From Lineus longissimus (taxonomy: Eukaryota; Nemertea; Pilidiophora; Heteronemertea; Lineidae), in NCBI RefSeq assembly GCF_910592395.1, contig NC_088308.1, positions 8,693,001 to 8,757,000 on the forward strand: a stretch of 64,000 nucleotides of DNA, written 5' to 3'. The position numbers were made by a program, and so were the translations under genes. Shown here one piece after another: positions 20,955-34,307 of this stretch. The notes under the pieces are model-generated. The model did not search any database, was not told the DNA's origin, and saw only the letters and a list, made by a program, of their open reading frames with translations. Positions within the stretch are counted from its first letter, which is position 1, and every line of letters starts with the position of its first letter.

Positions 20955-23118
20955 TGTTGTTTTTCTGTTTACATTTTATGTTGTTGGTGCTCGATCAATA
21001 AAGCTTTGAAATAAACATTGCGATATCAGTTGAGCGCTGTAGGCTATTGCCTATTCTCTGTGTCCTGCATGCAATGATTCAGTAGTTAATAGGCATGATT
21101 AAGTAATTAAAACTCAATGAGATAAAAATAAATTCTTTCTAGCATGATTCTCTCTTCAACTTCCTGAACTGGAACTACTTTTTTTCTCCCCAATGAAGGA
21201 CTTATATGCATGACACTCTTCGACAACTTCCTGGTTCTTTTATTTGACGGTGACAATTATTGTCGTCGGAAGTAGCAACCAATCTAGAGACAGTTCCGAA
21301 AAATCAGCAAGCTAATCATAGTTTCCACGGCGGCAGCAAGCAGGTCACAGCGGTAGACCATTGGGAGGAACCGGCCAAGTCAGTATCTTCCCACGGTAGC
21401 ACCAACTAGGGCAGCTCAAGAGGCGACTGTTCACGAGACTGCATGATGGAAAGTGGAGAGGTAATACTTTTGTCAGATATTTTATGTATCTTAATGTATG
21501 AAAATGGGCCAAATCATCATTTCGAAGATGTATCAATTCCACGCGATGAAAGTTCGAGTATAATAACTGCTGATCAAAGAAAAACCTTTTGATTGCGTAG
21601 ACGAAGGAAATTTCGAAATCCGTCGATAAAAATCGGCAAGTTTTGAATTTTTTCAGATGTTATTTGAGAATCGCAAAAAATGGTGGTGGAAATTTGTCAG
21701 TTTGCAGTTTACAATTGCTTTGTCAAACGTATTAAATTCTCGTTTTGAGGTATACATTATGTTATTTGAAGTCTTACCTCACAGTTAAGAGAATTCAGGC
21801 CTTGCCCAAGACACGGTCTAGTGTCTTTAAACAAAGTCTGCTCGCACCGACATGTAGGCCCAAGTTCCACAGCCTCATCAAAGGATCATAAGGGAAAATC
21901 TTCACAAGATCGACCCCCACGAAACGTCTTTCAGGGTGGTCGATAAGCCTTAACTGGCAAGAGAAAGTTAACGTACAGTATTTTATACGTTTTCTTCACA
22001 GGTTTCTGAGTATAGTGGGGATCAAATCGTTTTACCCTTATCAGCGGGTGGGGTGTTAGCGCTCTCCTCCTACTCTAGCTGCGGGCCTGCAGTACTTCTA
22101 GCTAAATTGATGAGGGCAGTGCGGATTTGGATTCCCTTTAAACCTCTTGCCTTATGAAACTAAATTTTATTGATGCTCTGTCGTACTTCTATATACATGT
22201 ATAAGGTCAGTGAACAAATTTTATTTTATTTGTCGGTAGCATTGTTGTTCCGCATAAATACGGATAGGACCTGGCCTTAATTATGATATCTTGACATAGC
22301 CAGTGGTTTTAAATATACTCCGCCTCTCGATATTTTGTATACGACGTAGGAATATCAAAAACCTGATCTCAGAATGTAATCATGATTGAACTATGTATGC
22401 TCGTTCGAACAAATGTATACATACTTATTCTGTCCTCGAGATTCAAAGACATGTATTGTAAACTTACATGTTAGAATTTATATTTTTTTAATAACCTGGC
22501 GTATAAACAGAGATGACGCATGTCTCAAGTAGTAGTACCGGTAATCTGTATACAATCATGTGATTTTTCTTGAGCACTCAATATTTCACTGTCAGCTGAA
22601 TAGGTTATTCGTTATCTAAAATATTGTATTTCGATTTGTGCAAGACATGAGCAATTATTGAACGCCGATTACTGGTACAATTGTCGGGCGTCCTCATTAT
22701 CTGTGTACATTAGACAGGTTTCGCAAGCCCTATGAACGGCGACCTACAAAGGTCTGACGTGTCATTAAGTCCTGCACCAATAGCATTCCGCGAAGATGAC
22801 GTCACTGCAGCTGCTGCCCTCTATTTCCCCATCGCTGAATTACAGGCAATGTCGGACAAACATGCGGTTTCGTTATGGATTCAGGCTTTCTAACTAGGGC
22901 AGTTAGATTCAATCTGGCACATGTCCGAATGTTGGAAATACTACATAATTGTTCTGAATATTTCTCTCTGACTCTATGGTATCATTCATGCAAAAAAACA
23001 ATGCAGGGTCAAAGATAATTGACTTTGAAATAAGCTCAAATGCGTAGATATAAGTATCGATGTCCGACTGTCACGGGCCTAAAACGTCATTAATATCTTA
23101 TGCAAATGACCTTGTGAG
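20724..23118. other. Intergenic region between the LINE and the POT gene
   Basis: No gene is supported. It holds a (CGT)n microsatellite at 20,917-20,960, a repeat head TAGACAGGTTTCGCAAGCCC at 22,711 that recurs at 48,163 and 55,734, a consensus CRE (TGACGTCA) at 22,798-22,805 and one arm of a 17-bp inverted repeat at 22,779-22,795. Confidence 0.5.
20917..20960. repeat. (CGT)n microsatellite
   Basis: About 13 perfect GTC/CGT trinucleotides flanked by GTT units. Confidence 0.95.
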
Positions 23119-23128
23119 CTATAAATAG
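23100..23128 (+). promoter_or_regulatory. Candidate promoter of the POT gene: octamer and TATA box
   Basis: An ATGCAAAT octamer at 23,100-23,107 is followed by CTATAAATAG, a near-consensus TATA box, at 23,119-23,128. A transcription start near 23,150 would place the first exon between there and 23,400. This matches the need for an upstream start exon, because the first recognisable coding exon begins at a splice acceptor. Confidence 0.5.
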
Positions 23129-23220
23129 TAACTTCGCGGAATGCTATTCATGGACGCAACGCTCGTAAATCAACTTATACTCGTATACCAAGATTGGGTT
23201 TGCTACCGTAAATAGACGAA

Positions 23221-23363
23221 ATGATTGGGTGTGTCTTGTGTTCTCGTAGTCCTGCCAACCCAGCATTACGGATACTTCAGGACAATGGCATGACGGTCCA
23301 ACACAGGGCAGTTGAAGGCCGTTCTTGGTCTATTTGGTCCACATAAAAAGCAAAAGATTCTAA
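23221..23363. repeat. 143-bp repeat, copy 1, upstream of the first recognised POT exon
   Basis: Aligns without gaps to 24,963-25,105 (offset 1742), with about four in five bases equal. Shared blocks include gttctcgtagtcctgcc and tatttggtccacataaaaag. Each copy ends shortly before a POT exon. Both begin with ATGATT and stay open for 25 or more codons, but the resulting peptides differ and have no known family. Confidence 0.8.
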
Positions 23364-23405
23364 CTCTGCACAGTCAGTATATCCCCTCTTATTTACTTCC
23401 AATAG

Positions 23406-26400
23406 ATCATTGGCGAGGACTCTGTAAGGGTGGTTGACTCTTCACCAAGAATATCCGGGAATAAATACGGCCTGGCTGCTGTCCTCCTGATAGAGATGTT
23501 GCAGGGTGTGGCGTGTTACACCATTCTACCCTTCGTGGCGACATTCTGTCGAGATGGTCTCGATCTGAGCAAAACCAACGCTGTTATCATATATCTCGTT
23601 TTCTCAGGTAAATACAGTCAAGGATTTTAAAAATAGTGATTAAAAGTAAAATACTCCCTCTAGTGATAATGACTCTCAGTTAAGGTCTCACTTAAAGATA
23701 TTCTTGTAAACATGGCAATGATTGTACATGTACATACATGACTAATTGAATATGGCAAAACTGAAAAAGGAAACTCATCGGGATTTTCATTGGGGCCGTA
23801 TTGAATTTTTGTTCAGTTCGCGCATGCGAAGACCTCTCTCGGGACAGAACATCACTTCTCGTCCAAAAAGGCCCCAGATCTGCCTGAAGAACTTGCTTTT
23901 AAGACGTCCGGGGGCAGTTGTTTAGGTTGGATACTATGAGTTGCAGCTGTCAACATATATTTTCTTGTAGTCAGCATTTTAACAGACGAGCAATTAAGTT
24001 GCAGAACAGTTTTGCTATTTTTCAAGCAACTGCATCAAATTCGTTATCTTTCTTCGTAAACCTTAAGAAATGTCTGACAATCAATTTTTTGGGAGAAAAA
24101 TAAGTTTCCCCCATATCATTGAAAAACTCAGAACAAACTTAGTCTAGTCCGGGGCGGACGTTAAACGTAAAGAAATGTTGTCCCCAAATGATAAGCTTAA
24201 CAAATTCACTTTTGGCCAAAACTATACGAGTTGAGAAACATGAGGACATGCGTAATGACAATCATCATGGCATGATCCGGCACCATTAAAGTATCCACAT
24301 CGAAAAATTGCGGAAAATATCAATTACTTATATTACGAATATGAACGTACAAAAAGACATATTAGCTGTGTATTTATTTGCAGGGATTGTGTACATGGTG
24401 CCCTGTGCAAGTGGGGCCCTTTCTGACACCGCCATCACACGCTACACATGCCTTCTCGTCTCCTTAGTGCTCTTCCTCATTGGTATGTACATGTAACGTT
24501 GCGCGATATAGTATCGCCACTTCTGCGATATATCGCCGTATTAAAACGCCATGACGTTTAATAATTCCCATTAAAAAGTGGCGATAAATCCACAATTTTC
24601 TCACGATGTGGCGATACAATATCTCCCATGTATAGGGAATTTCTTTGATTGAACAAACATTAGTCAATACCAGGAGCTCATGATAACTGTCAACTACAGT
24701 CGTGATGCTGCAGTGAATTCATGATCAGAAAGTATCGATGAAGAGGTTCCCAGGATGGAAATTTTGATAATAATCTTTGTTTAGAATTGGTTTCTTAGAG
24801 ATATAGATTTATTAAATTCTCGGATGGTTCTCGAGGAAAACCGTGCATTATTTCCGTATTGTTTTGATATATAAACTGTCATGATGTAGTTTATTTTTTA
24901 GGAAGCGTTGTATTGCTGAGTCTGGCACTGGTACTGACGACCGATATCGATGTAAGTTTCCTATGATTACGTCTATCTTTTGTTCTCGTAGTCCTGCCGA
25001 CCCAACATACCCGATGCATCTGCACAATGGCAAGAAGGTCTAACACAGGGCATTTGAAAGCCGTTCTTCTTCTATTTGGTCCACATAAAAAGCAACGGAT
25101 TCTAAAGAAGGATTATGCAGCTGACAAAATTATCATTTCGCATAGGTTTTTTTAAGTGTCTACCTATTATTAAAAAAATTAATAATTTCCATCGTGCTAT
25201 TGTTCTTATATTTCAGCGCAATAACAAAATTGCCCTTTATGTGGTTTCCCTGGTGTTCATGGGCCTTGGCTACGGTTTCAGTATTTCGAATATGTATACG
25301 ATTGGAATCGACCAAGTTGCTCATCCAACGCTGAGAAATGTATGGTCCTTCTTCATTTGGTAAGCGGAAGCGCTGTGATCCCTGTCGTCTCGAGTTCTAT
25401 GATCGATTCTCCAAATGAAAAGGGCTCTATTTGTTATGGGTTCCATGTTTCTCGGGTTCGATTTTTGTATGTTGATGGATTTTCCTCCCGTGGATTACCG
25501 ATCGAGTAAAAGAATAACCATGACCAATGTCATCAGTAACCTTTCCCCGTATCCCGCAGAAATCTATTTTGCCGTCTAGGAAATGTTAAGCCTGGAAACA
25601 AAAAGAAATGTGACATACCACAAGCACTGTCTACGTCCCGCTGATGCAGAATCAAACGGAACAACTAGTATTTTATGTGATTCACCACACTTGCTCAGTG
25701 TAATCCGATAGTGAGACTAGAGGAAATAAAAATGTCGTTCAATGCTTTATTTTTTCTTCTAGGAAGCATTGGTTCTTCAGCCTTGGGAAGCTCATCAGTT
25801 ACCTGCCATTGCCGTTCCTTCTAAGATGGCTAGGGGCGCATTTCGGGGAGAACACGTTGCTACCCAATGCAATAGTTGTAGTGATAGCAGTCGGTCTGTC
25901 TTTAGCAATACTTCTTCTCGGGAAGCGACAGATTAACATCGTCCAACCACAGGGTAAGAAAAACATCAATAGCCATTTGTTACTGAAACTCGGATTTACA
26001 TATTCCATACGTCCCTGTCGACCATGTCAATCTGATTTTAAAAGCGAGTTCAGAAAATGCCTAATCTAGTCCAATATCCACAATTCATCTTCTAATTCAC
26101 CTCACCTGCAGAGGGACGGAGCAGAACATGTACGGTATTATTATGCTACCGCCCAGTGGTCTCAAGGACAACATTTTTTTAATTCGAGGTAATTCTCAAG
26201 AAACATGCTGCCTTCATGAACATGCGTCAAATTCGATTTACAGGTATTGATACTATACCCTTATCAGACGATGCCGGGTTTGGGTTTTTTTAGGAACTAC
26301 TGTGCTGTACGGACAGTGCCCGCGAAACTGGTCCGTGACACCTGAGCAACTATGAGCAGGGCAACTCAGATAAAGTACTGTCCAATCCGAATAAATATTC

Positions 26401-29117
26401 TTGTTTAACATCATAATCTTACTAAATGCAGCTTGGAATTCTTTTGTTACAGGAAGGACGACATTTCAGCGCCTGAAGAACGGCTTTTCCCGTTGCCTAC
26501 CTTGCTTCTGCCGGGAAAACCACGACTATGTCTCTTTGGAAAGTTCTGCATCACTCACGAACGAGCGACGCTACAATCGCCTGCTCCTGAAAAACGTCGT
26601 ACTTCTAATTGCACTCTTCTCAATATGTGGAGGGTTCAATATGTTTCGCACTCAGGTAGGGTATAACATTGAATGTTAAACACTTTAATCAGCATCTTCG
26701 TTTTGAAAAAGAGAACTTAGGGAATGCCAATTTAAACTTGATGCGCAAAAACCATTTCTACCCTATGTACAATATTTTAGTGTGGAACGAGTTATATTAT
26801 AAGTTGATAACTGCTGCGTTCAACTACAAAAAGGTAACGCTTATTTACACAGAGCTCTTCATTTTCCAGTTGACCAGTACCTTTGTTATCCAAGCCGAGT
26901 ACCTTCGCAATACAAGCCCACTTCCAGCCATCTCCATCAACATGTTCTGCCCCTTGGTCGTCCTGCTCTTCGTTCCTCTGATCGAGATTTACAACAGATA
27001 CAAGCAACACTGGAAGAATATGACTAATTTGGATATCATGCGTAAGTGATTCCCCCAACACAACCAAAGGAACTGGGCTATCTGGTCACGCTCGTATAGC
27101 AGTTACGTAATTACTTTTTGGAAAAACATGTCTGAATCTCTTCAAATCTCCACTATTGCCCATTCGTCTTTCGTTCCGCATCGATTTTGGCTCGAGTGGA
27201 AGGCGAACTACTCACTGGTCGCCAAGCTAAGATCACTAAAAATCAATACAAACTTTTGAAAATCCAACCAGTTGTTCGTGCCCAAGAGCCAAAAGCGATG
27301 AGGACAAAACAGAAACGAATGTAAACGTTGGCGAATTAGAGAGAAAAAATGTGAAAGGTTTTAAAAATCAAAATAGTCTCTCAGAAAGCTTTGCATGTAG
27401 AAGATGATGAAAACAATTCACTTCGGAGCACTTATTGAGTTCAAAGTTTCTTAGTATTCTTTCAGCTACGATTAAAAAAATAACCACGATTGGTAATCAT
27501 GGTACTGGGACCATTAGCCCTTTTGCTTTCTCTCGGACTGAAACATCCTTAAGGTAACGGACTGTGGTTGGAGTAAAGTATTCTACTTGCAATCACGGCT
27601 CACCGTTGATTTGAAAACATGCCAGATTTAGAAACCAGCTGCTCTTCTTTTGCAATTTCTCACCGTGACTGCTTGACTTGTTTGTTGTTTCTTAGTGGCG
27701 GGATTGGTTCCATTAGTATGCTCTGCTCTCGCTGCTGCGATTCTCGAGACGTTTGTCAAAGGGGCTCTTACGGACCTACCCGACACTCAGCACGACAGTG
27801 GCATCTCGTTCTTGGCCCAAGGACCACAGTATGTCTTGAACGGCTTGGCGGACGTGCTATCCTTTATACCAGGTACGAAAAGTGCAAAATCGGCTTGTTG
27901 CGTTATTTTAGGTCTTTCTCATCATTTTAAGGGTAATTTCATGAACATGTAAACGAAAAGTGAGTGACCCACCACCGCCACCTTTCATTCAATCCCTACA
28001 ATTACACTTTTGGAGATGACAAATGAAGTCATAAGACACATCCTTTTAACCCCCCCCCCCCCCCCCCGGGTCAGACTAGTATCAAAAGATTTTTTATTTG
28101 TTTTCCAGGGACCGAGTTTGCCTACAGGGAAAGTCCACGTCACATTGAGGGCTTCATCGTTGGGATGCTCTATAGCACAGGATCATTCCTAGCTTTGACC
28201 ATCTTTGTCGTAGAGACAGTTATTTTCAAGAAGTGTAAGTTGCAAAAAGAGACATTGTTCATTACCTGACATTGTGGTGTTATCTTACTTCAATAGGCCA
28301 TGCACCGTAACAAAATGTGTCCAATATATAGGGCAAGGTCGGTTAGTTTCTGACATGTTTCAGCTGGTACTTTGTCAACCTATTGCTTACCCCTAACCCC
28401 GACCCCATATTTCTCTTTCATACTGCTGAGACACGCGGATTCCGGGGCATACACAAATGTATTGGGAGGGGGGGGGTCGGGCATAAAGAACACTTAACGC
28501 ACAAGGATGCCAAAATCAATAATGAATTGGATTCATTTAGAGCTCAAAAAACTGCTGAACATTTAATTGTATAGTTTGCTTATTATTGTGTAACTCCGAA
28601 TGAAATAGCCATTGGACACTTATAGGCTATGGGACACTCTTTACTTCTCGTCGAAACTCCTGACTCTATTGCGAGGCGCCTGGCGAGGAGTACCCTGTAT
28701 TCAACTAGCTGGCGGCTAACCAACCGGCCACATCGGAAAAGGGTTACCAGCGGGCCTCAAAGCTTCTACCTTCCGTTCACGAGGCGGAGACCATCAGGAG
28801 GGGTTGTATGACGTCGAATATACATTACATGTACATGTAGTATGCATAGTAAAAAGACACAGATATTACGTCTACGTAAACTTTCTTCCTTCAAACAACT
28901 ATCCTAATTTATTACAGATGTGACAGATGAGCTGCTGGTCATTTTCGAGTATCATTTCTACACGCTGCTTGGCACCGCGGTCGGCATGGCGATATTCCTC
29001 GTCCTTCCCATCATCGTTATCTACAGGCGGTTCAAGGAAAAATCCATTGACCCTCTAGCAGATGATCTGGCTCACTTGTTTAACACCCGCGACTCGGAAC
29101 GAGGTCTTGAAACATGA
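23406..29117 (+). CDS. Divergent SLC15/POT family (proton oligopeptide transporter-like) gene, 10 exons, 5' exon unresolved
   Basis: Exons by GT-AG rule and unbroken frame: 23406-23607, 24384-24482, 24902-24951, 25217-25359, 25763-25953, 26453-26655, 26870-27041, 27696-27872, 28109-28234, 28918-29117 (TGA). They total 1563 bases (520 residues and stop), near the family's usual length. Family features are a TM1 with I-E-M-L-Q-G-V-A-C-Y, a TM2/3 loop G-A-L-S-D-T-A-I-T-R-Y-T like the POT ADxxLGRY, M-G-L-G-Y-G-F then I-G-I-D-Q-V (cf. GADQ), a W-F-F-S-L-G-K block, and P-Q-Y-V-L-N-G-L-A-D then T-E-F-A-Y-R-E-S-P in TM9-10, as in EFAYxQAP. It most resembles SLC15A4-type carriers. It should be a multi-pass membrane transporter of peptides or similar solutes; the substrate is unknown. 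The first exon starts after cttccaatag, a good acceptor, so the start codon must lie upstream. No frameshift or stop was found in the exons. Confidence 0.85.
24963..25105. repeat. 143-bp repeat, copy 2, in POT intron 3
   Basis: Second copy of the 143-bp repeat described at 23,221-23,363. It lies between the exons ending at 24,951 and starting at 25,217. Confidence 0.8.
28051..28068. repeat. Poly-C tract in POT intron 8
   Basis: About 17 consecutive C followed by GGG, 40 bases before the exon at 28,109. Confidence 0.9.
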
Positions 29118-32100
29118 AAGCAACGGAGAACCTGAACTCTACAATACATTGACATGTGCTTGCGTCCTTATCACCGTACAGCGGTGTTGTTGTGACCGAT
29201 GGGTTCGGTCAGTGGCCAAAATAATTGAAAGGATGTATACACTTGCAGATTCGTGAAGTAGATGCATTTTAGACATATGGAATAGAATGGTGTGTATTGA
29301 ATACAGAATATACAATTGACACCATGTGACAATTCGGACGTGAAACCACGTATGTGCATGACTGAAAGGACATATAGATTCGTGAGGTAGTGTTTTACAA
29401 GTACACATGTATTCACTTGGAATGAATGGCACGGGGCCACATCAAACATTCACTTAAATAGTAATTTATAAGATTATATAAGAGTATGCAAAATACATTA
29501 TCAAAAAACCAACGCTGTTCGTTCAAAATTTGATATTTGTAATTTGTAATTGGATTTGAAAATTTACAATTGCGAAAATACGTACCAAATATAGATTTCA
29601 GCATTGCCGTTGTTTAGAAAGATAAATAAATACTTACTATAAATACCAAGTTCCAGCAATATTTGTTTGCATGATAACTGCAGTACGACATTGTGTATAA
29701 TTGCACTGGCATTTTTATTTTCCTGGACCATCGGTAATTACGAACCGCGTACCCCTTTAAACGATTTATAACTAAAAGGTAAAGGGGTGACGAGATTGTG
29801 CTTCCATCTGAATCCGGGCAGCACAACTATAAGTTTTAAAGGGTATTAGTCCATGCTCCAACATAGAGTTACAGGATAGCAACAAGGCTCACTTTGTCAT
29901 TATTGTACTGTGTTTTCGCTATTTTCTTACTTGCGATCACGAAAATGTTCATGACACATCGATACATTTGCACCCTGGAGAATCAAATCCTAATAAGCTC
30001 CGAGCATAGCCAGATCAACACGGTTCCGCGAGCATCTCGTGTACCACAAACATGTGCCGCGGGGTCCTTACTGGGAGGTCGCTGATCGGGTCATGGGCCT
30101 GACCTCTTATCTCTCAAGGGGGATTGTATGCTACCATTCTATACCGTTGATATTCTGTTCTACTTGGCAACTAATGCTTTGCTTCGACCCAGTCTATATT
30201 TGGCTATATAATAAACTATCAAACTAAAACTAAGTATCTAAGATTCTTTTCTTCCAACGAATATGTATCTGAACCACATGTGCATGTATGTAGTGGCATA
30301 TGCAAGAAAACATATCTTCTTCGTGGCATTTCATTTTCTTAAATGCTAGAGAGTTGGTTTTTCTCGTACATGTAGTTGTTGCAATTCACGAACGAATTGA
30401 CACCTCATAACTGAACTACCAACAGAGATCAATGTCTTGACCTCAGGGCTAAAAAGGTATCGGTTTGCCTAAGAAAAATACGTGCTTACTGGAGACTGTA
30501 ATGAGATGGTCTTGTTTTTATTGTGTTGCAGAGGTAAACCAGTGTCAGGGTAAACCAATACCTTTACCCACCGTGTTGACGCCTGAAGAGTTGCAATATC
30601 ACAGGTCAACTGCTCGAACGCTGTAATGCCCAAAAAGTCTGCTCTTTTTCGTGGGCCACCTGTTCTAACGAATTACTCATAGGCATGGTAAACTGATCCT
30701 ATTCCAAATGGCAATGCCTTTCTATCACGTATGAAGCGTGCGTGAGTACAGCCCTATCTTCATTCTATTACAAAACAACACCAATGTTCGCTTAAGGGAA
30801 TGTGACCACACGCAAACTCTCCAATTTGCAGACTATTGCGTCCCATCCGTCCGCAGAAAGAAAGGATTGAGCAAGATATGTCGGCGTAATGGGTGCATAC
30901 CCGCCACAGGAAGTCAGGCTTTCAAGGCCAGATGGCTGGCCATCATCTTATTTCCTCCGACATGTTGGTATTTGCCATATGAGATGATGATGGCGGTGAA
31001 GGCGAAGGATTGCGGGTTGCAAGCATGCCCAACTACACTCCGGACACAGAGGACCGGTCTCGTCCCACACGTTTAAATCCATAAAGAGATCTGATTAAGA
31101 TGACGCAATGGACTGCCCCGGGAGTCTAGTCGTAGGAGAATCGCGTTCTGTTTTGTTCGCAACAAAATATCGCTACCTCACGTAACATAAATGTTCACTC
31201 CAATCGTTTTTATAATCTGTTGCATTGGTAAATGTACCTGGAACAAGGCGGTTCGTCTCTAATTTATAGATACAATGTAAGATGATGAAATTGAGTCAAA
31301 CGCTTATGTGAAGAAAAGGCTCTTATCTTATATCGGATGGCCCACAAAAAAACGTGCACACTACCAGTAATCGTCGAACATCTTCATGTCAATATTCAAC
31401 CTGCATCAGTAAAATAGCATTTCAGTTTCCAAATTGAACCTGTTCGTAAGACCGATGACGAAGTTGTTATTATAGACAACTTTTCATTCACTCTCAAATT
31501 TGATTGCGGAAGTCGGAGTGGGAGTCATAAATAATGCGTAACCTCTCTGTTACGCAAACGTTCACTGATAATAGTACCAGAAGGGTGAGTTAATGCCAGC
31601 GTTACTGCTAACGCCTATTGGGCAAGCGGGCCCGTTCACTACAGGCAAACACCACCGGTAATTACAGGGCATAAAGGGAAGGGAGTATCTCCCGCGACAT
31701 GTCACTATACAACCATCTCCTCGAATTAGAGACGAGCCAGCTGCAGCTCGTGGGCTCCCGCTGATCACGTTAGCCAGCTAATGATGCGGCAGAGGTGAAT
31801 AGAGATGCGATGAGATGTATCCGCCTGGGCTGATTTTGGCTAATGAACAAGAAATAATGGGCGAGGTCAAATGCTTGAGTATGCTGAAATGTTTGGATAA
31901 ACATGCCACAAACAAACTGCCTGCGCACGGTTTCTATATCTGTATAAGTATTATTCTGAGAATATGTGTTGAAAAATGGGCCGTTAGCAAGGAACCAAAC
32001 CGATCTCGATCGATCCGGATCGATCAACATTGGTCTGTGCCGTGTAGACGAGCACGGATGTGATCTGGTCTGTTCTGGTCTTGTCTGGTTTGTTCCAGTG

Positions 32101-34124
32101 TATCGAAAAAGCTGGATCGCTGGAGTGCTGGATTCACTAGGTTGTGTCTCATGGATCACCGCCGCCTTGATTGGGGATTGTTCATCGACATCGTATACAC
32201 AGCCACAGCTGCTGTAGCTAGCACTGCATGCTGTACTAATTGTATAGTGTAGCCAACTGGTAGGCCTACCGTGCATAACTCAGCCACATACTGCCATTAT
32301 CACAACTGCCTAAATCGAATGCTCCGACCCAAGTAGACAAATACATAATCATTCACGCATTTACTTGGGAAGTTCTTCAGTTACAATCCAAACCTTCTGT
32401 CAGCTTTGTTGTTCATGTAGAACTGACGGTCGTAGCCCGGCGATTACTCTGGTGAAGAGTCTGAGACTGAGGAATCATTGTTGGCAGTGCCAGTGTGTGT
32501 ACCTGAAGCACATGGTCAGAAACGTTAGGGATTAGGGAATTGGGCAACCCATCCAGGCGGTGGCGATCCATGATCCATTCAGAATGCAATAATGCTGCTT
32601 CCATGTGATTTTATGGCCGTGGCCTGCTGTGTTCGTGGCCCATTTGCAATTGTATCTTAACTCGCGCATCATCCTCCTCTGACACGAAAAGGCAATCAAA
32701 TTCACCTCTATTCATCGAAAGAGAAGCCAACTCAGCAATTTATGTAATGGAAGATCTGAATTCGATATTTAAAACAGGACAAGGAGTCTGATAGCATACC
32801 GCTAGAAGCTATTTATCGAGCACCACAATCTTCGCGTAACGTAATCCTGTGTTAACCGACAAGGTGGGTCGATTGCTATGACATGTACTTCCGTCAAATT
32901 CAAAACGAATAGTTACTTTCACGAAAAAAAAATGAGATAAGAATTGTGTGAGCTACTGATAAATGGGTTAGATTTTGATTCGAGAATGAGAGTGGGGTGA
33001 TTTTTTTATCTGGTTGACGTCAACAGGTTTCTATGAATACCAGACAATAGAAATACACTCACTTTAAATTCTGACAACAGGCAACGCGATATCGGCCGTC
33101 AAAACACCACCTCGCTGTCGAAACAAAATAAGCATTCTAATTTCGTCCTTGCGCTGCTGACCTTTGAGTACGCCGGTTTAGAAAGCATTTGGTTAGAGCC
33201 GCCGTATGGCTGCTGGTAGTTAGAGAGAACTTTAGATATTCACAAAATTCCTGTGCAGGTACTTTTAAATTGTACCGTACGAATTTATGTATATGTCGTT
33301 GTAACATGCACATTCTTTGTGTAGAGACGATGACACCCACCAGCCTTTTTCAATGATCTCGCGGAAGGTCGGTTACAGTCCAAAAAGAACCCGGCTTGTT
33401 TACTAATCAATCTCACAGCAGGGAGTTTTCGCAATGCGATATACATTCACGTTGGCGTTTCGGGGGATAGGCGAAAACTCCCTACTATTGATCTTTGGGG
33501 TCGCAGTGCCTGGTTCCAACAGATACGATAGATCATCATAATCACACCGTTTATCACAAAAATTCCCTTATAATTGCTAAGATTCCAATCAAGTTGTCAT
33601 CCTGGCGGAAATCAATAATTGATGAGCAAGACATATCTTGCTTATCAAAAATTCAAATGTTACATTGTTTTTGCAATATGCTGCATAAGATGATAGAGCA
33701 GGAAAGTCGGACTAAAATGCAGCGCTGTATAGTGTACAACAGTCTCAAAGTGCTTTGTATATCAGTCTCCAGCCTGAAAAGTAGAAACAAGGGGCGCATC
33801 TGCATTGCACTTCGCCAATGTGTTTGAGTCACGTTAAAAACAGATGTTGGTAATTTGGTTATAAGCGTAAGTCATCATAAAGGAATACTCCTTTATGTTA
33901 TCAGTGATGGCAAGCTGGTCTTTTTGTTGCGTTATCAATTCAATTCCGTGGCGTTTTACCCAAAATATGCGAAGTCACGTGTCCAGGGGCGTAAAGCTAG
34001 GGGGGGGGGGGGTGAAAATGCTCACCCAGCTGTCATCAGGTTTAGTCATGTAAAAGTGTTGAACTGTTTGGTGTAGGCTCAAAACTAGTTGAGGGCAGTG
34101 ACGAAAATCAAACATCAACTTATG
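29118..34124. other. Gene-poor region after the POT gene
   Basis: No gene is supported. AT-rich up to about 30.2 kb. 31,560-31,780 is more GC-rich but has no recognisable domain. 33,420-33,432 and 33,471-33,483 form a 13-bp hairpin (AGGGAGTTTTCGC). The 168-codon minus-strand frame at 31,770-32,276 has no family features. Confidence 0.5.
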
Positions 34125-34307
34125 CCTAAGGCTGACGTTACATAGGCCTCATTCGTTCACTTCCCACATGTCACGTTCCAGCTTTAGTTAACGTTCCTCG
34201 GTGAATGCACGGCCTTGTGGCATGCATTCAGTGAGGAACGAACGCATTAAGGGGAACGTGACATGTGGGAAGTGAACGAATGAGGCCTATGTAACGTCAG
34301 CCTTAGG
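34125..34307. mobile_element. Fold-back MITE with perfect 55-bp terminal inverted repeats
   Basis: Arms 34,125-34,179 and 34,253-34,307 are exact reverse complements beginning CCTAAGGCTGACGTTACATA. The interior continues as an imperfect hairpin (cgttcctcggtgaatgca / tgcattcagtgaggaacg), so the whole 183 bp can fold on itself. It has no coding capacity. Target duplication is unclear. Confidence 0.88.

Noticed and set aside
20917-20960. (CGT)n as coding repeat
   Set aside because: No long open frame surrounds it; treated as a plain microsatellite.
23221-23346. 41-codon ORF starting ATGATTGGG as the POT start exon
   Set aside because: It ends in a stop before the acceptor at 23,405, and the same sequence recurs as a repeat inside intron 3, so it is not good evidence for the start codon.
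31770-32276. 168-codon minus-strand ORF
   Set aside because: No domain, no splice context and low-complexity composition; compatible with chance in this length of sequence.
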